32,956 nt of DNA from Elusimicrobia bacterium GWC2_61_19 (GTDB lineage: Bacteria; Elusimicrobiota; Elusimicrobia; Elusimicrobiales; UBA9959). Positions 7,869 through 15,700 of the stretch are shown one piece after another. A program made the translations under genes and the position numbers. The notes under the pieces are model-generated. The model made no database searches and was not told the origin of the DNA. It worked only from the letters and a program-made list of their open reading frames with translations. The DNA is taken from contig MGUD01000020.1 in assembly GCA_001799795.1 (NCBI GenBank), positions 3,774 through 36,729 on the forward strand. Direction: 5' to 3'. Within the stretch, counting starts at the first letter, position 1; every line of letters begins with the position of its first letter.

Positions 7869-7995
7869 TTATAAATTAAGCCAGTGCTGCAGATGCATAG
7901 AGCAAGGGGCCCGAAGGCCCCGAGTCTTGGGGGTTTGGGTTAGGGGGGCGCACCGTACAGCACTGGGGATCTGTTTTTAAAGAGCTTCTTCCTAC
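7789..7995 (-). ncRNA. Structured small RNA, copy B
   Basis: This is a paralogue of copy A, about 207 nt on the minus strand, from near 7995 to the U-run at 7794-7789. The closing stem pairs 7966-7958 with 7889-7881. Compared with copy A one pair changes from C-G to U-A and another from U-G to C-G. The UUCG hairpin (7921-7906) changes its outer pair from C-G to G-C. These compensatory changes support the fold and the strand. The 33-nt C-rich segment (7954-7922) and the ACUCCUUAGU loop (7843-7834) are conserved, while the rest of the terminator loop and the 5' leader have diverged. The two copies probably arose by tandem duplication together with their promoters. Confidence 0.75.
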
Positions 7996-8001
7996 ATAAA
8001 A

Positions 8002-8055
8002 ATTATAACAGAACCTGTTCAGGAATCGCTCAAATACGGCTCAAAAGCCGTTCAA
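8002..8055 (-). promoter_or_regulatory. Promoter of small RNA B with four exact 11-bp repeats
   Basis: The -10 box TATAAT lies at 8007-8002. Repeat units start at 8022 (CTGAAC), 8033 (TTGAGC), 8044 (TTGAGC) and 8055 (TTGAAC). All spacings are 11 bp and the nearest unit is 15 bp from the -10 box. This is the cleanest of the four arrays and supplies the consensus YTGARC-N5. Confidence 0.78.
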
Positions 8056-8094
8056 GATTCGCCGCGGGTTTCCTACGACGGGCGCGGGAAATAA

Positions 8095-8100
8095 TATAAT
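8095..8100 (+). promoter_or_regulatory. -10 box of recG
   Basis: TATAAT on the plus strand, 19 bp before the recG ATG. The -35 region is weak. The expected leader is about 13 nt and lacks a Shine-Dalgarno sequence. The repeat array at 8017-8055 lies just upstream, so a bound regulator could also affect recG. Confidence 0.5.
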
Positions 8101-8119
8101 AGCTTTGCGGTAAAAAAAC

Positions 8120-10195
8120 ATGGCTTCCATACAGTTCTTAAAAGGCGTGGGCCCCAAAAAAGCGGAATTATTCGGCCGGCTCGGCATCGAGACCCTGGAC
8201 GATCTGCTTTTTTATTTTCCACGGGCCTGGGAAGACCGGCGCCCGGCCGCCGGCAGGGAACCGCTGCCTTACCTGGACCCCGTCCCCGTCGTGCGCGGCA
8301 AAATAAAAACCGTCCGCGACCTCTATACCTCCAGCCGCCTGCGCATCTTCAAGATAGTGGTGGAGACCCCCTACGGCGAAGCGGAAGCCAGTTTTTTCAA
8401 GCGCCACAGCCCGCGTTTCGACGTGTTCGCGCTGCTGCGCAAAGACCTTAAGCCCGGCCAGGTGGTGTGGGTCACCGGCACCCCCGAGGACCCGCTGTTC
8501 CTGAGCCGCCTGCGCGCCGACGAATATTACCTGGACTCGGACGCCGCCGCGCTGAAGATGCATATAGGCCGCATAGTGCCGGTGTACCCGCTTACGGAAG
8601 GCCTTACCGCCAAATTCATGCGCGAGGCCGCCTACGAGGCCGTCCAGGCCGGAGCCGAAGCCGTGGGGGATTTCCTGCCGCCGGCCCTGGCGCTAAAACG
8701 CGGGCTGGCCGCGCGGGACCTGGCCGTCAGGGCCGTGCATTTCCCGGCCAATAATTTCGAGCTGGCGGCCGCGCGCCGCCGCTTCATCTACGAGGAGCTG
8801 CTGCTGCTGGCGCTGGCCTGGGCCATAAAGAAGCGGCAGACCCGCAGCGTGCTGAAGGGCTTCGGTTACGAAATAAAGAAAAACCTGCTGACCCCTTTCC
8901 GCGAGCGCCTGGGTTTCCAGCTGACCGCGGCGCAGGCGCACGCCATAAACGAGATCTTCGCCGACATGCAGGTCCCCACGCCCATGGGCCGCCTGCTGGA
9001 GGGGGACGTTGGCTCCGGCAAAACGGTGGTGGCGCTGTCGGCCATGCTGCTGGCGGCCGAGAACGGCGGCCAGAGCGTGTTCGCCGCGCCTACCGAGATC
9101 CTGGCCGAACAGCATTTCCTTACTTTTGAAAGATTCCTGAAGGGCCTGGGGGTGCGCTTCGCCCTGCTCACCGGCCGGCTGAAGGCCGCCGAGAAGAAAA
9201 AGGTCCTGGCCGACCTGGCCGGGGGAAAAATAGACATCCTCATAGGCACCCACGCCGTTATCAGCGACGGGGTCAAGTTCAAGAACCTGCGGCTGGTGGT
9301 GGTGGACGAGCAGCACCGCTTCGGCGTGCGCCAGCGCGCGGCCCTGCGGGCCAAGGGCGACAAGGCCGACATGCTTATAATGACGGCCACGCCCATACCG
9401 CGCACGCTGTTCCTGGCGCTGTACGGGGACCTGGACCTGTCGGTCATCAAGGAAATGCCGCCCGGCCGCCCGCCGGTCAAGACCACCGAGGCCACCGAAG
9501 ACATTGCTTTCCAGGCGGCGGCCGACGAAGCGGCCAAAGGCCGGCAGGTTTATATCGTTTATCCCGTTATAGAAGAGACCCAGGCGGCCGATATGAAGTC
9601 GGTCAAGGCCGAATTTGAGCGGTTGAGCGTCTATTTCAAGGGCCGGCGGGTGGCTATGTTGCACGGGCGGCTGCCAGGGGACGAAAAAAAGCGCGTCATG
9701 GAAGATTTTGCCGCCGGCCGTATCGATATCCTGGTGGCTACGCAGGTTATCGAGGTGGGGATCGACGTGGCCAATGCCACGCTGATGGTCATTAACAACG
9801 CGGAACGCTTCGGCCTGGCCAGTTTGCACCAGCTGCGCGGCCGGGTGGGCCGCGGCCGGTGGGCTTCGCGCTGTATGCTGGTGGCGCACGCGCGGGCGGG
9901 GGACTCGGCCGACCGGCTGCGGGCCATGGTGCAGACCTCCAACGGTTTCGAACTGAGCGAGAAGGATATATATATAAGGGGCGCCGGCGAGATCCTTGGC
10001 GTGCGGCAGCACGGCGACATGGACTTTAAGATCGCCGATATGTCGCGGGACAAGGACGTGCTTGAGCAAGCCATCGAGGACCGCGCGGCCCTGCTGGCCG
10101 CCGACCCCGAACTGGTAAAACCGGAAAACGCCCCCCTGCGCCACAAACTCCGATCCCTCTACGCCGCCCGCTGGAACCTCATAGATCTCTCATAG
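8120..10195 (+). CDS. recG: ATP-dependent DNA helicase RecG
   Basis: The 691-residue length is normal for RecG, which remodels stalled replication forks and branch-migrates Holliday junctions. The N-terminal part begins with the helix-hairpin-like GVGPKKAELFGRLGI and contains the OB-fold wedge domain (about 55-200). The helicase core shows Walker A GDVGSGKTVV (G298-T302), the Walker B variant VVDEQHRFG, motif III MTATPIPRT, motif V ATQVIEVGIDV and motif VI HQLRGRVGRG. The C-terminal RecG segment (EILGVRQHGDMDFKIAD) is present. The start follows a short leader without a clear ribosome site. The stop at 10195 is followed after one base by the inverted repeat of the RAYT element. Confidence 0.97.
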   Translation: MASIQFLKGVGPKKAELFGRLGIETLDDLLFYFPRAWEDRRPAAGREPLPYLDPVPVVRGKIKTVRDLYTSSRLRIFKIVVETPYGEAEASFFKRHSPRFDVFALLRKDLKPGQVVWVTGTPEDPLFLSRLRADEYYLDSDAAALKMHIGRIVPVYPLTEGLTAKFMREAAYEAVQAGAEAVGDFLPPALALKRGLAARDLAVRAVHFPANNFELAAARRRFIYEELLLLALAWAIKKRQTRSVLKGFGYEIKKNLLTPFRERLGFQLTAAQAHAINEIFADMQVPTPMGRLLEGDVGSGKTVVALSAMLLAAENGGQSVFAAPTEILAEQHFLTFERFLKGLGVRFALLTGRLKAAEKKKVLADLAGGKIDILIGTHAVISDGVKFKNLRLVVVDEQHRFGVRQRAALRAKGDKADMLIMTATPIPRTLFLALYGDLDLSVIKEMPPGRPPVKTTEATEDIAFQAAADEAAKGRQVYIVYPVIEETQAADMKSVKAEFERLSVYFKGRRVAMLHGRLPGDEKKRVMEDFAAGRIDILVATQVIEVGIDVANATLMVINNAERFGLASLHQLRGRVGRGRWASRCMLVAHARAGDSADRLRAMVQTSNGFELSEKDIYIRGAGEILGVRQHGDMDFKIADMSRDKDVLEQAIEDRAALLAADPELVKPENAPLRHKLRSLYAARWNLIDLS

Positions 10196-10196
10196 A

Positions 10197-10226
10197 GGGG
10201 ACGCTCTTAGTTAATTAGTTTTCGAA
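10197..10226 (+). repeat. Left terminal inverted repeat of the RAYT element
   Basis: Thirty bases starting with GGGGACGCTC and ending in TTCGAA. They match 11308-11338 in reverse complement apart from one inserted base. The 9-base tip GGGGACGCT recurs in the palindrome at 17415-17498. Confidence 0.85.
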
Positions 10227-10262
10227 AGAAAAGCTCCAGCAAACAGGGAAAATCTTATTTTG

Positions 10263-10288
10263 CAACCCGACAGTAGGCTGTCGGGTTG
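10263..10288. repeat. REP-like hairpin inside the RAYT element
   Basis: CAACCCGACAG - TAGG - CTGTCGGGTTG forms a perfect 11-bp stem with a 4-base loop. Neither strand has a U-run directly after it, so it is a poor intrinsic terminator. It may be a structural recognition hairpin for the transposase, or the recG transcript end. Confidence 0.55.
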
Positions 10289-10356
10289 CTCTGCTATGCT
10301 ATTTGGGCATACGGAGTTGCGGTCGACACGGTCTGTTTGCCCGGCAAGGAGATATT

Positions 10357-11328
10357 ATGCCAAGACATGCAAGGATTAATGTTCCCGGTGCGCTTTACCA
10401 TATAATGACCAGAGGGATAGAAAAACGAAAAATTTTCCTTGGTGATGTGGACCGCCGTGACTTTATTGCGCGTTTGCGTAACGCGCTTGCGGAGCATGGC
10501 TGCGCCTGTTTTGCCTGGGCACTGATGCCTAATCATATTCATCTGCTGCTTAAATCCGGGAATGACGGGGTTTCAGAACTGTTGCGCTCCCTCCTGACCG
10601 GTTACGCGGTAAGCTTTAATCTGCGTCATAAGCGGGTTGGGCATCTTTTTGCCAACCGGTACAAATCCATAATCTGCGATACGGAAGAATACCTGCTGGA
10701 ACTGACGCGGTATATCCATCTCAACCCGCTGCGCGCAAAGATCGTAAACAGCATGGAAGAGCTAAGAGAGTTCCCCTGGTGCGGGCACGGCGCCATCTGC
10801 GGTGCGCGCGAGGCCGCTTGGCAGGATACACGGGAAATACTTCTGCATTTTGGCGACGCCCCGGCTGCCGCACGCAGAAAATATATCGAGTTTGTGGCGG
10901 ATGGCATAGGGAAAGACAAGCCCGGCAGCGGTGTCGGCGCCAAGCGACCGCAAGAGGGTGGCGGAGCGCGGATTTCGGACGAGCGGATCCTTGGATGCCA
11001 GACTTTTGTCCGGTCGGTCCTGGCTAAGCGGCCTGCCGCGGCGGATATAGGCGAAGATCTCCGGCTTAAATTCAACTTGGGGGATATTTTGGGCGTTTGT
11101 GCTGCGCAGTTCGGAGTAAAGGCGGAAGAGTTGCGGTCTGTGGGGCGTTCTAAAGGCGTGTCAAAGGGAAAAGCGCTGGCTATATTCCTGTGTGTAAACT
11201 ATCTTGGCCTGAGAAACTCGGAAATGGCGCGCCTTACCTGTATGCGTGACTCTTCCGCCAGTCTGGCTGCGCGCAGGGGCCGGTGTCTGGCGGAGCAATG
11301 CCGCATATTCGAAAAACTAATTAACTAA
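10357..11328 (+). CDS. REP-associated tyrosine transposase (Transposase_17/RAYT)
   Basis: The 323-residue protein is a single-stranded-DNA HUH transposase of the Y1 type. The metal-binding HUH motif is H60-I-H62 in MPNHIHLLL, and the catalytic tyrosine is most likely Y119 in TRYIHLNP. The N-terminal MPRHARINVPGALYHI is typical of this family. The C-terminal part (about 205-310) resembles the DnaA-type helix-turn-helix often fused to RAYTs. I chose ATG at 10357 because AAGGAGAT lies directly upstream. A longer frame from 10303 adds residues unlike the family. The base composition is less GC-rich than the neighbours, consistent with transfer. The reading frame is intact. Confidence 0.92.
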   Translation: MPRHARINVPGALYHIMTRGIEKRKIFLGDVDRRDFIARLRNALAEHGCACFAWALMPNHIHLLLKSGNDGVSELLRSLLTGYAVSFNLRHKRVGHLFANRYKSIICDTEEYLLELTRYIHLNPLRAKIVNSMEELREFPWCGHGAICGAREAAWQDTREILLHFGDAPAAARRKYIEFVADGIGKDKPGSGVGAKRPQEGGGARISDERILGCQTFVRSVLAKRPAAADIGEDLRLKFNLGDILGVCAAQFGVKAEELRSVGRSKGVSKGKALAIFLCVNYLGLRNSEMARLTCMRDSSASLAARRGRCLAEQCRIFEKLIN

Positions 11329-11338
11329 GAGCGTCCCC
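11308..11338 (-). repeat. Right terminal inverted repeat of the RAYT element
   Basis: Reverse complement of the left repeat with one extra T in the TTTT run. It contains the TAA stop codon of the transposase gene. Confidence 0.85.
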
Positions 11339-11350
11339 TACCTAAAATAA

Positions 11351-11380
11351 AAACCCCGCGCTTGCGACGCGGGGTTTTTT
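11351..11380. terminator. Bidirectional intrinsic terminator
   Basis: CCCCGCG (11354-11360) pairs with CGCGGGG (11368-11374) around a 7-base loop, with A-run on the left and six T on the right. It separates the converging transposase and pilin genes and can serve both strands. Confidence 0.9.
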
Positions 11381-11395
11381 ATCGCCCTCTTCCTT

Positions 11396-11914
11396 TTAGA
11401 AGGTCGACCAGGTGGCCTGGTTGCCGGTAAGGCTCTGGCCTTTTATGTCTTCATGGACGCAGTTCGCGACGAACGTGCCCCAGATGGCTGAGACCGTCGG
11501 GTCATTGAAATACGCCCAGCCGCCGCCGCCCGTGCCCAGGGGGTTTTCCACAACGCCCGTCCCCGTCGTCCCGGGGTCGAAAACTCCGGAGACGGAGGCG
11601 GAGCTGAAAGTCATCACGACCTTGCTGTCAGCATGCCCCGTCGTCGGCAGTTTTGCCATCGGTATTTCATTGATGTACTTGGCGTTCAGCAGCAGGCTGC
11701 CGGCGAAGTCGTCCGTCGGGAACCAACCCTCGTTGTCGCCGTAATACACCTGCAGCGCGCTCCTGACCGACGAAAGCGCGCCCTTGGTGGCGCCTTCTTT
11801 CGATTTGTTGATGAGGTCCGCGAACTTAGGTATCGCTATGGCCGCCAGGATACCTATGATCGCCACGACTATCATCAGCTCGATCAGGGTGAACCCCTGT
11901 CTTACCTTTTTCAT
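11396..11914 (-). CDS. Type IV pilin-like (pseudopilin) protein
   Basis: The 172-residue prepilin has a short basic leader (MKKVRQG) cut by prepilin peptidase before [14 protein letters not shown], with the conserved Glu at mature position 5. A long hydrophobic N-terminal helix follows. The helix end [17 protein letters not shown] and the [13 protein letters not shown] segment resemble pilins of Elusimicrobiota. The C-terminal globular part is Gly/Thr-rich with a single cysteine, so the usual C-terminal disulfide loop is absent. It could be the major pilin or a type II secretion pseudopilin. It is a single-gene unit with the strong ribosome site CAGGAGGT 9 bp before ATG and a terminator after the stop. 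Confidence 0.93.
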   Translation of the reverse strand: MKKVRQGFTLIELMIVVAIIGILAAIAIPKFADLINKSKEGATKGALSSVRSALQVYYGDNEGWFPTDDFAGSLLLNAKYINEIPMAKLPTTGHADSKVVMTFSSASVSGVFDPGTTGTGVVENPLGTGGGGWAYFNDPTVSAIWGTFVANCVHEDIKGQSLTGNQATWSTF

Positions 11915-11983
11915 AACACTACCTCCTGTCGATAGCGTTTTCCCGGGATAATATATAAATGAGACCCGGTTCCGCGCTACAAC

Positions 11984-11989
11984 AGTATA
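11984..11989 (-). promoter_or_regulatory. -10 box of the pilin-like gene
   Basis: TATACT on the minus strand with TGAACG 17 bp upstream as a poor -35. The predicted leader is about 62 nt and includes the ribosome site and a TCCCGGGA palindrome. Confidence 0.45.
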
Positions 11990-12195
11990 GTGTAGCCCGC
12001 AGCGCTCCGTTCAGCCATCGCCGTTAGGGCACATTTAACCAAAGTTACAGCTTCCCCGCGCGCGAAGAACGCGCGTATATATACCATCGAATAGATACGC
12101 GGCGTTTTTTTGAAATTCTGTCAAGATTTAATTTCTCCAATGAAAAATAGCGGAATATTTGCGCTAAAAACAGGATATGGTGTAAAATATCCGGG
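11990..12195. other. Divergent intergenic region between pilin and nrdR
   Basis: This part of the 408-bp gap between 11914 and 12323 holds no credible gene. It is more AT-rich than the genes around it. It contains a GC hairpin CGCGCG-AAGAA-CGCGCG (12059-12075) and an overlapping CGCGTAT/ATACGCG inverted repeat (about 12072-12101). A 61-codon minus frame (12045-12230) has no ribosome site and no recognisable content. Confidence 0.5.
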
Positions 12196-12271
12196 ATACT
12201 ACTAATAGTGGTGGGGTAGGACTTAGACACAACTTATAGTGGTTTGCCGGACGCCTAGGATAGTATAGTAT
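12196..12271 (+). promoter_or_regulatory. nrdR-nrdD promoter with two NrdR-type boxes
   Basis: Two 16-bp imperfect palindromes, ATACTACTAATAGTGG (12196-12211) and ACACAACTTATAGTGG (12227-12242), have centres 31 bp apart, the three-helical-turn spacing usual for tandem NrdR boxes. A TTGCCG (12244-12249) and TAGTAT (12266-12271) 16 bp apart are a plausible -35 and -10. NrdR would thus repress its own gene together with nrdD. Confidence 0.72.
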
Positions 12272-12322
12272 GGGCTCCGACGCAGGGGACCCTTCGGCCC
12301 CAATGAAGACAGGGAACCAACG

Positions 12323-12784
12323 ATGAAATGCCCATTTTGCGGAGCGGAAGACACCAAAGTCACCGACAGCCGCGACTCAGCCGAAGCCTTTGAAACAAGG
12401 CGCCGGCGCGAATGCGAAAAGTGCGAAAAAAGGTTCACCACCTACGAGCGCATTGAGCAGCACCCGCTGGTCGTCATAAAGAAGGACGGCCGGCGCGAGA
12501 GCTTTTCCCATGACAAGCTTATGGGCGGCATCGTAAAATCCTGCCAGAAGCGGGAAGTCAGCATGGTAAAAATAGAGGAGGCATGCAGGGATATCGAGAA
12601 TATTCTGAGGAACGAGGACAAGAGCGAGATCTCCAGTAATCTGATAGGGGGGCTCGTGGCCAGGAAACTCAAGAAGCTCGACAAGGTCGCCTATATAAGG
12701 TTCGCATCCATATATAAGGACTTCGAAGACGTCACCGATTTTGAAAAAGAGATCAAATCGATTAAAACGAGGGGATTTAACTAA
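12323..12784 (+). CDS. nrdR: Transcriptional repressor NrdR
   Basis: The 153-residue length is typical. NrdR senses ATP/dATP and represses ribonucleotide reductase genes. The N-terminal zinc ribbon has C3/C6 and C31/C34 (KCPFC and ECEKC) with the RRRREC basic strip. Residues about 49-139 are the ATP-cone (VIKKDGRRESFSHDKL onward). It is the first gene of a two-gene operon with nrdD, which begins one base after the nrdR stop, and its promoter carries two matching boxes. The ribosome site is weak (CAGGGAACC). Confidence 0.96.
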   Translation: MKCPFCGAEDTKVTDSRDSAEAFETRRRRECEKCEKRFTTYERIEQHPLVVIKKDGRRESFSHDKLMGGIVKSCQKREVSMVKIEEACRDIENILRNEDKSEISSNLIGGLVARKLKKLDKVAYIRFASIYKDFEDVTDFEKEIKSIKTRGFN

Positions 12785-12785
12785 A

Positions 12786-15700
12786 ATGAACGAATTTTTT
12801 CCTAAAGTAATAAAGAAACGCGACGGCAAAGTGGCGCCTTTCAACCTGGACAAGATAAAGGCCGCCATCTACAAAGCCGCCTACACGCTGGGCGGCCGCG
12901 ACGAGGATAAGGCCGTGGAAGTGGCCAACGAAGTGGCCCGCCGCCTTAATAAAAATTTCACCGCGCACAACAAGATCCCCAACGTGGACGATTCTAACGC
13001 CGTCTGCGTGGAGGTGCTGCGCGAAAAGGGCTTCGACCGCACCGCCGACAAGTTCGAATCCTACTCCCTGGACCGCTCCCGCGTGCGCCGCAGCGGCCTC
13101 ACCGTCAAGAAGAAGGCCGGCCGCGCCGACATCACCGACCAGATGCTGCTGGTGCAGAGCATCACCAACGAGACCATCGAGGCCTTCGACCGCAAAAAGC
13201 TGGCCGACGCCCTGGAGAAGGAATACCAGCTTTCCCGCGACCTGGCCGACATGATAGCCAAGGAAACCGAGAACGACGCCTACGAGCTGTCCGAGAAATA
13301 CGGCACCAAGAACTTCGACACCCAGTTCCTGCGCCGCATTTCCGAGGCGCACCTCAGCATGATGGGCATCCCGCTCAAGAACTCGGCTCTCGCCATGCCG
13401 CTGTCCACCATCGACTCCCTGGTGTTCGGCAGCAGCAAGGAGAATTCCAACATCACCTCCAACAACCCCGAGGCCGTCAACCTCGGCATCGCCGAATACG
13501 TGCTGAAGCAGTTCAACCTGCGCAAGGTGTTCAGCGAGGAGATCGCCGAGGCGCACAACAGCGGCACCATCCACATCCACGACCTGGGCTACCCCCAGCG
13601 CGTGTACTGCAGCAGCCACTCCATCGAATACATCAAGAAGTACGGCCTGGACAAGATCGTGTCCAACCTGCAGAACAAGTCCCAGCCGGCCAAGTCCGCC
13701 ATGGTGCTCAACGGCCACATCCAGACCTTCCTGGCCTCCATGCAGAGCCGCTACGCCGGCGCGCTCGGCTTCGGCTTCCTTAATATCCTCTACGCCCCCA
13801 TGCTCAACTGCCCCGAAGTGCTGGTGGAAGGCGAGCTGGAAGGTAAACCTGTCAGGATAAAGAAAGACACCCTTGAGGCCATGGTGGAGGCCGGCACGGT
13901 CAGCTGGACCGACGGCACCGCGGTCCCCTACTTCAAGAAGACCGGCGAAGTGCGCACCCTCAACAAGCTGTCCCGTAAAGAGATGCGCCAGATCGCCCAG
14001 AACCTCATCTTCTCCGCCAGCCAGAACGCCTTCAGCCGCGGCGGCCAGACGCTGTTCATCGACTTCAACATGCACACCGGCGTGCCCCAGTACATGCACA
14101 ACGTGCCCGCCATGGGCCCCGGCGGCAAGTACATGCTGGAAGACAAGGCCGGCAACGTCGAGCTGGTGGACGAGGCGCCCCGCTACAAAGGCGTGGAAGG
14201 CGATTCCCGCAACGGCGACGTGGTCCACCCCGACGATGGCAGGCGCTTCATCACCTACGGCGACCCCCGCATGGTGAAGACCGCCCAGGAATTCGCCATC
14301 GAGCTTATGAAGGTGTGGGAGGACGGCGACAAGTACGGCATCCAGTTCGCCTTCCCCAAGTGCGACCTGCACGTGAGCCGCGAAGCTTTGGAGAACCCCG
14401 ACGAGCGCGAAGTGTACGATTACGGCTGCCGCCTGGCCACCAAGAACGGCTCCACCTACTTCATGTTCGACCGCGACGGCGCCGGCGCCACCCTGGCCCA
14501 GTGCTGCCGCCTCAAGGAAAAGGTCACCGACCCGTACCTGCTCAAGCACCCGGAGAACATCCGCTTCACGGGTTTCCAGAACGTCACCATCAACCTGCCG
14601 CAGGCCGCCTTCAAGGGCAAAACCCTCAAGGGGACGCTGGCGCAGATAGACAAAGCCATCGACCTGGCCGTTAAGGCCCACCTGCAGAAGAAGGCCTACA
14701 CGCAGACCCTGCTGGACACCGACGGCAGCCCGCTGCGCTCGCTGGGCATACCTTCCGACGACGGCACGCCCTACGTTAACCTGGAAAAGGCCACCTACAT
14801 CATGGGCCTCATCGGGCTTAACGAAGTGGTGCAGTACCTCACCGGCAAGGAACTCCACGAGAGCAAGGACGCTTACGAGACCGGCCTGCAGGTCATCGAC
14901 CACATGCACCAGACCATCAACGCCATGCGCGCGCTGTACGGCCTGAAGATAACCCTGGAAGAGACCCCCGCGGAATCGGCCACGCAGAAGCTGGCCAAGG
15001 GCGACATGGCCCGTTTCCCCGAAGCGAAGAAGGTGATCAAGGGCGACCTGAAGAAGGCCCCTTATTACACCAACTCCGTGCACCTGAACCCCGGCGCCAA
15101 CGTCTCCATCCTGGACCGCATCGAGCTGCAGAGCAAGTTCCACGACATGATCGAGTCCGGCTCCATCATCCACGTGTACTGCGGCGAGTCCCAGATCCCG
15201 CCGGCGTCCATAGGCGAGCTGATAGAGAAGACCTACCGCAACACCCGCGCCTCGCAGGTGACGGTGTCGCCCGAGTTCACGCACTGCAACAACTGCCACA
15301 CCAACTACTTCGGCTTCAAGGATAAATGCGGCCGCTGCGGCAGCGAGGACATGACCAAGCGCACCAAGATCGTGGGCTACTTCTCCAACCTCTCCGGCTG
15401 GAACGATTCCCAGCTGGAGATAAGCCGCGCCCGCGAGGCGGTGGCGCACCACTACGCCGACTTCGCCCCCAAGGTGAGCTGGCTGCACGAGAAGGACGCC
15501 TCCAAGAAGGTGATGGTATTCGGCAAGGCCGGCTGCGGCATGTGCGAAGAGGCCAAAGCCAGCCTGACCAAGGCCCTTAAGGAAAAGGGCATGGAGATCC
15601 CCGTGGAGTTCCACGACCTCACCACGCAGGAAGCCCGCATGGTGGCGGCCCGCTGGAACGTCCCCCTGGACCCCATCCCCACCGTGCTGGTAAAGAACAA

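Larger units (their letters stand above)
10196..11339 (+). mobile_element. RAYT-type element with 30-31-bp terminal inverted repeats
   Basis: The left end (10197-10226) reads GGGGACGCTCTTAGTTAATT and continues to TTCGAA. The right end (11308-11338) is its reverse complement with one extra T. Between them lies one gene for a Y1/HUH transposase. The right repeat overlaps the last codons and stop of that gene. The element starts one base after the recG stop. No obvious target-site duplication was seen, which fits HUH chemistry. Confidence 0.75.

Noticed and set aside
7515-7995. 6S RNA, tmRNA or SRP RNA as identity of the two small RNAs
   Set aside because: No long rod with a central bubble, no tRNA-like ends or tag frame, and no SRP-type GNAR loop. 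Two adjacent copies with regulator-type promoters also argue against these.
10263-10288. Intrinsic terminator for recG
   Set aside because: The hairpin is strong but no U-run follows on either strand.
11984-12050. Possible member of the 11-bp repeat regulon before the pilin gene
   Set aside because: CTGAAC-like units occur (12014-12009 and further upstream), but their spacing is not 11 bp and the distance to the -10 box does not match the other four promoters.
12045-12230. 61-codon minus-strand gene
   Set aside because: No ribosome site, no similarity, and it covers promoter and operator sequence of nrdR.
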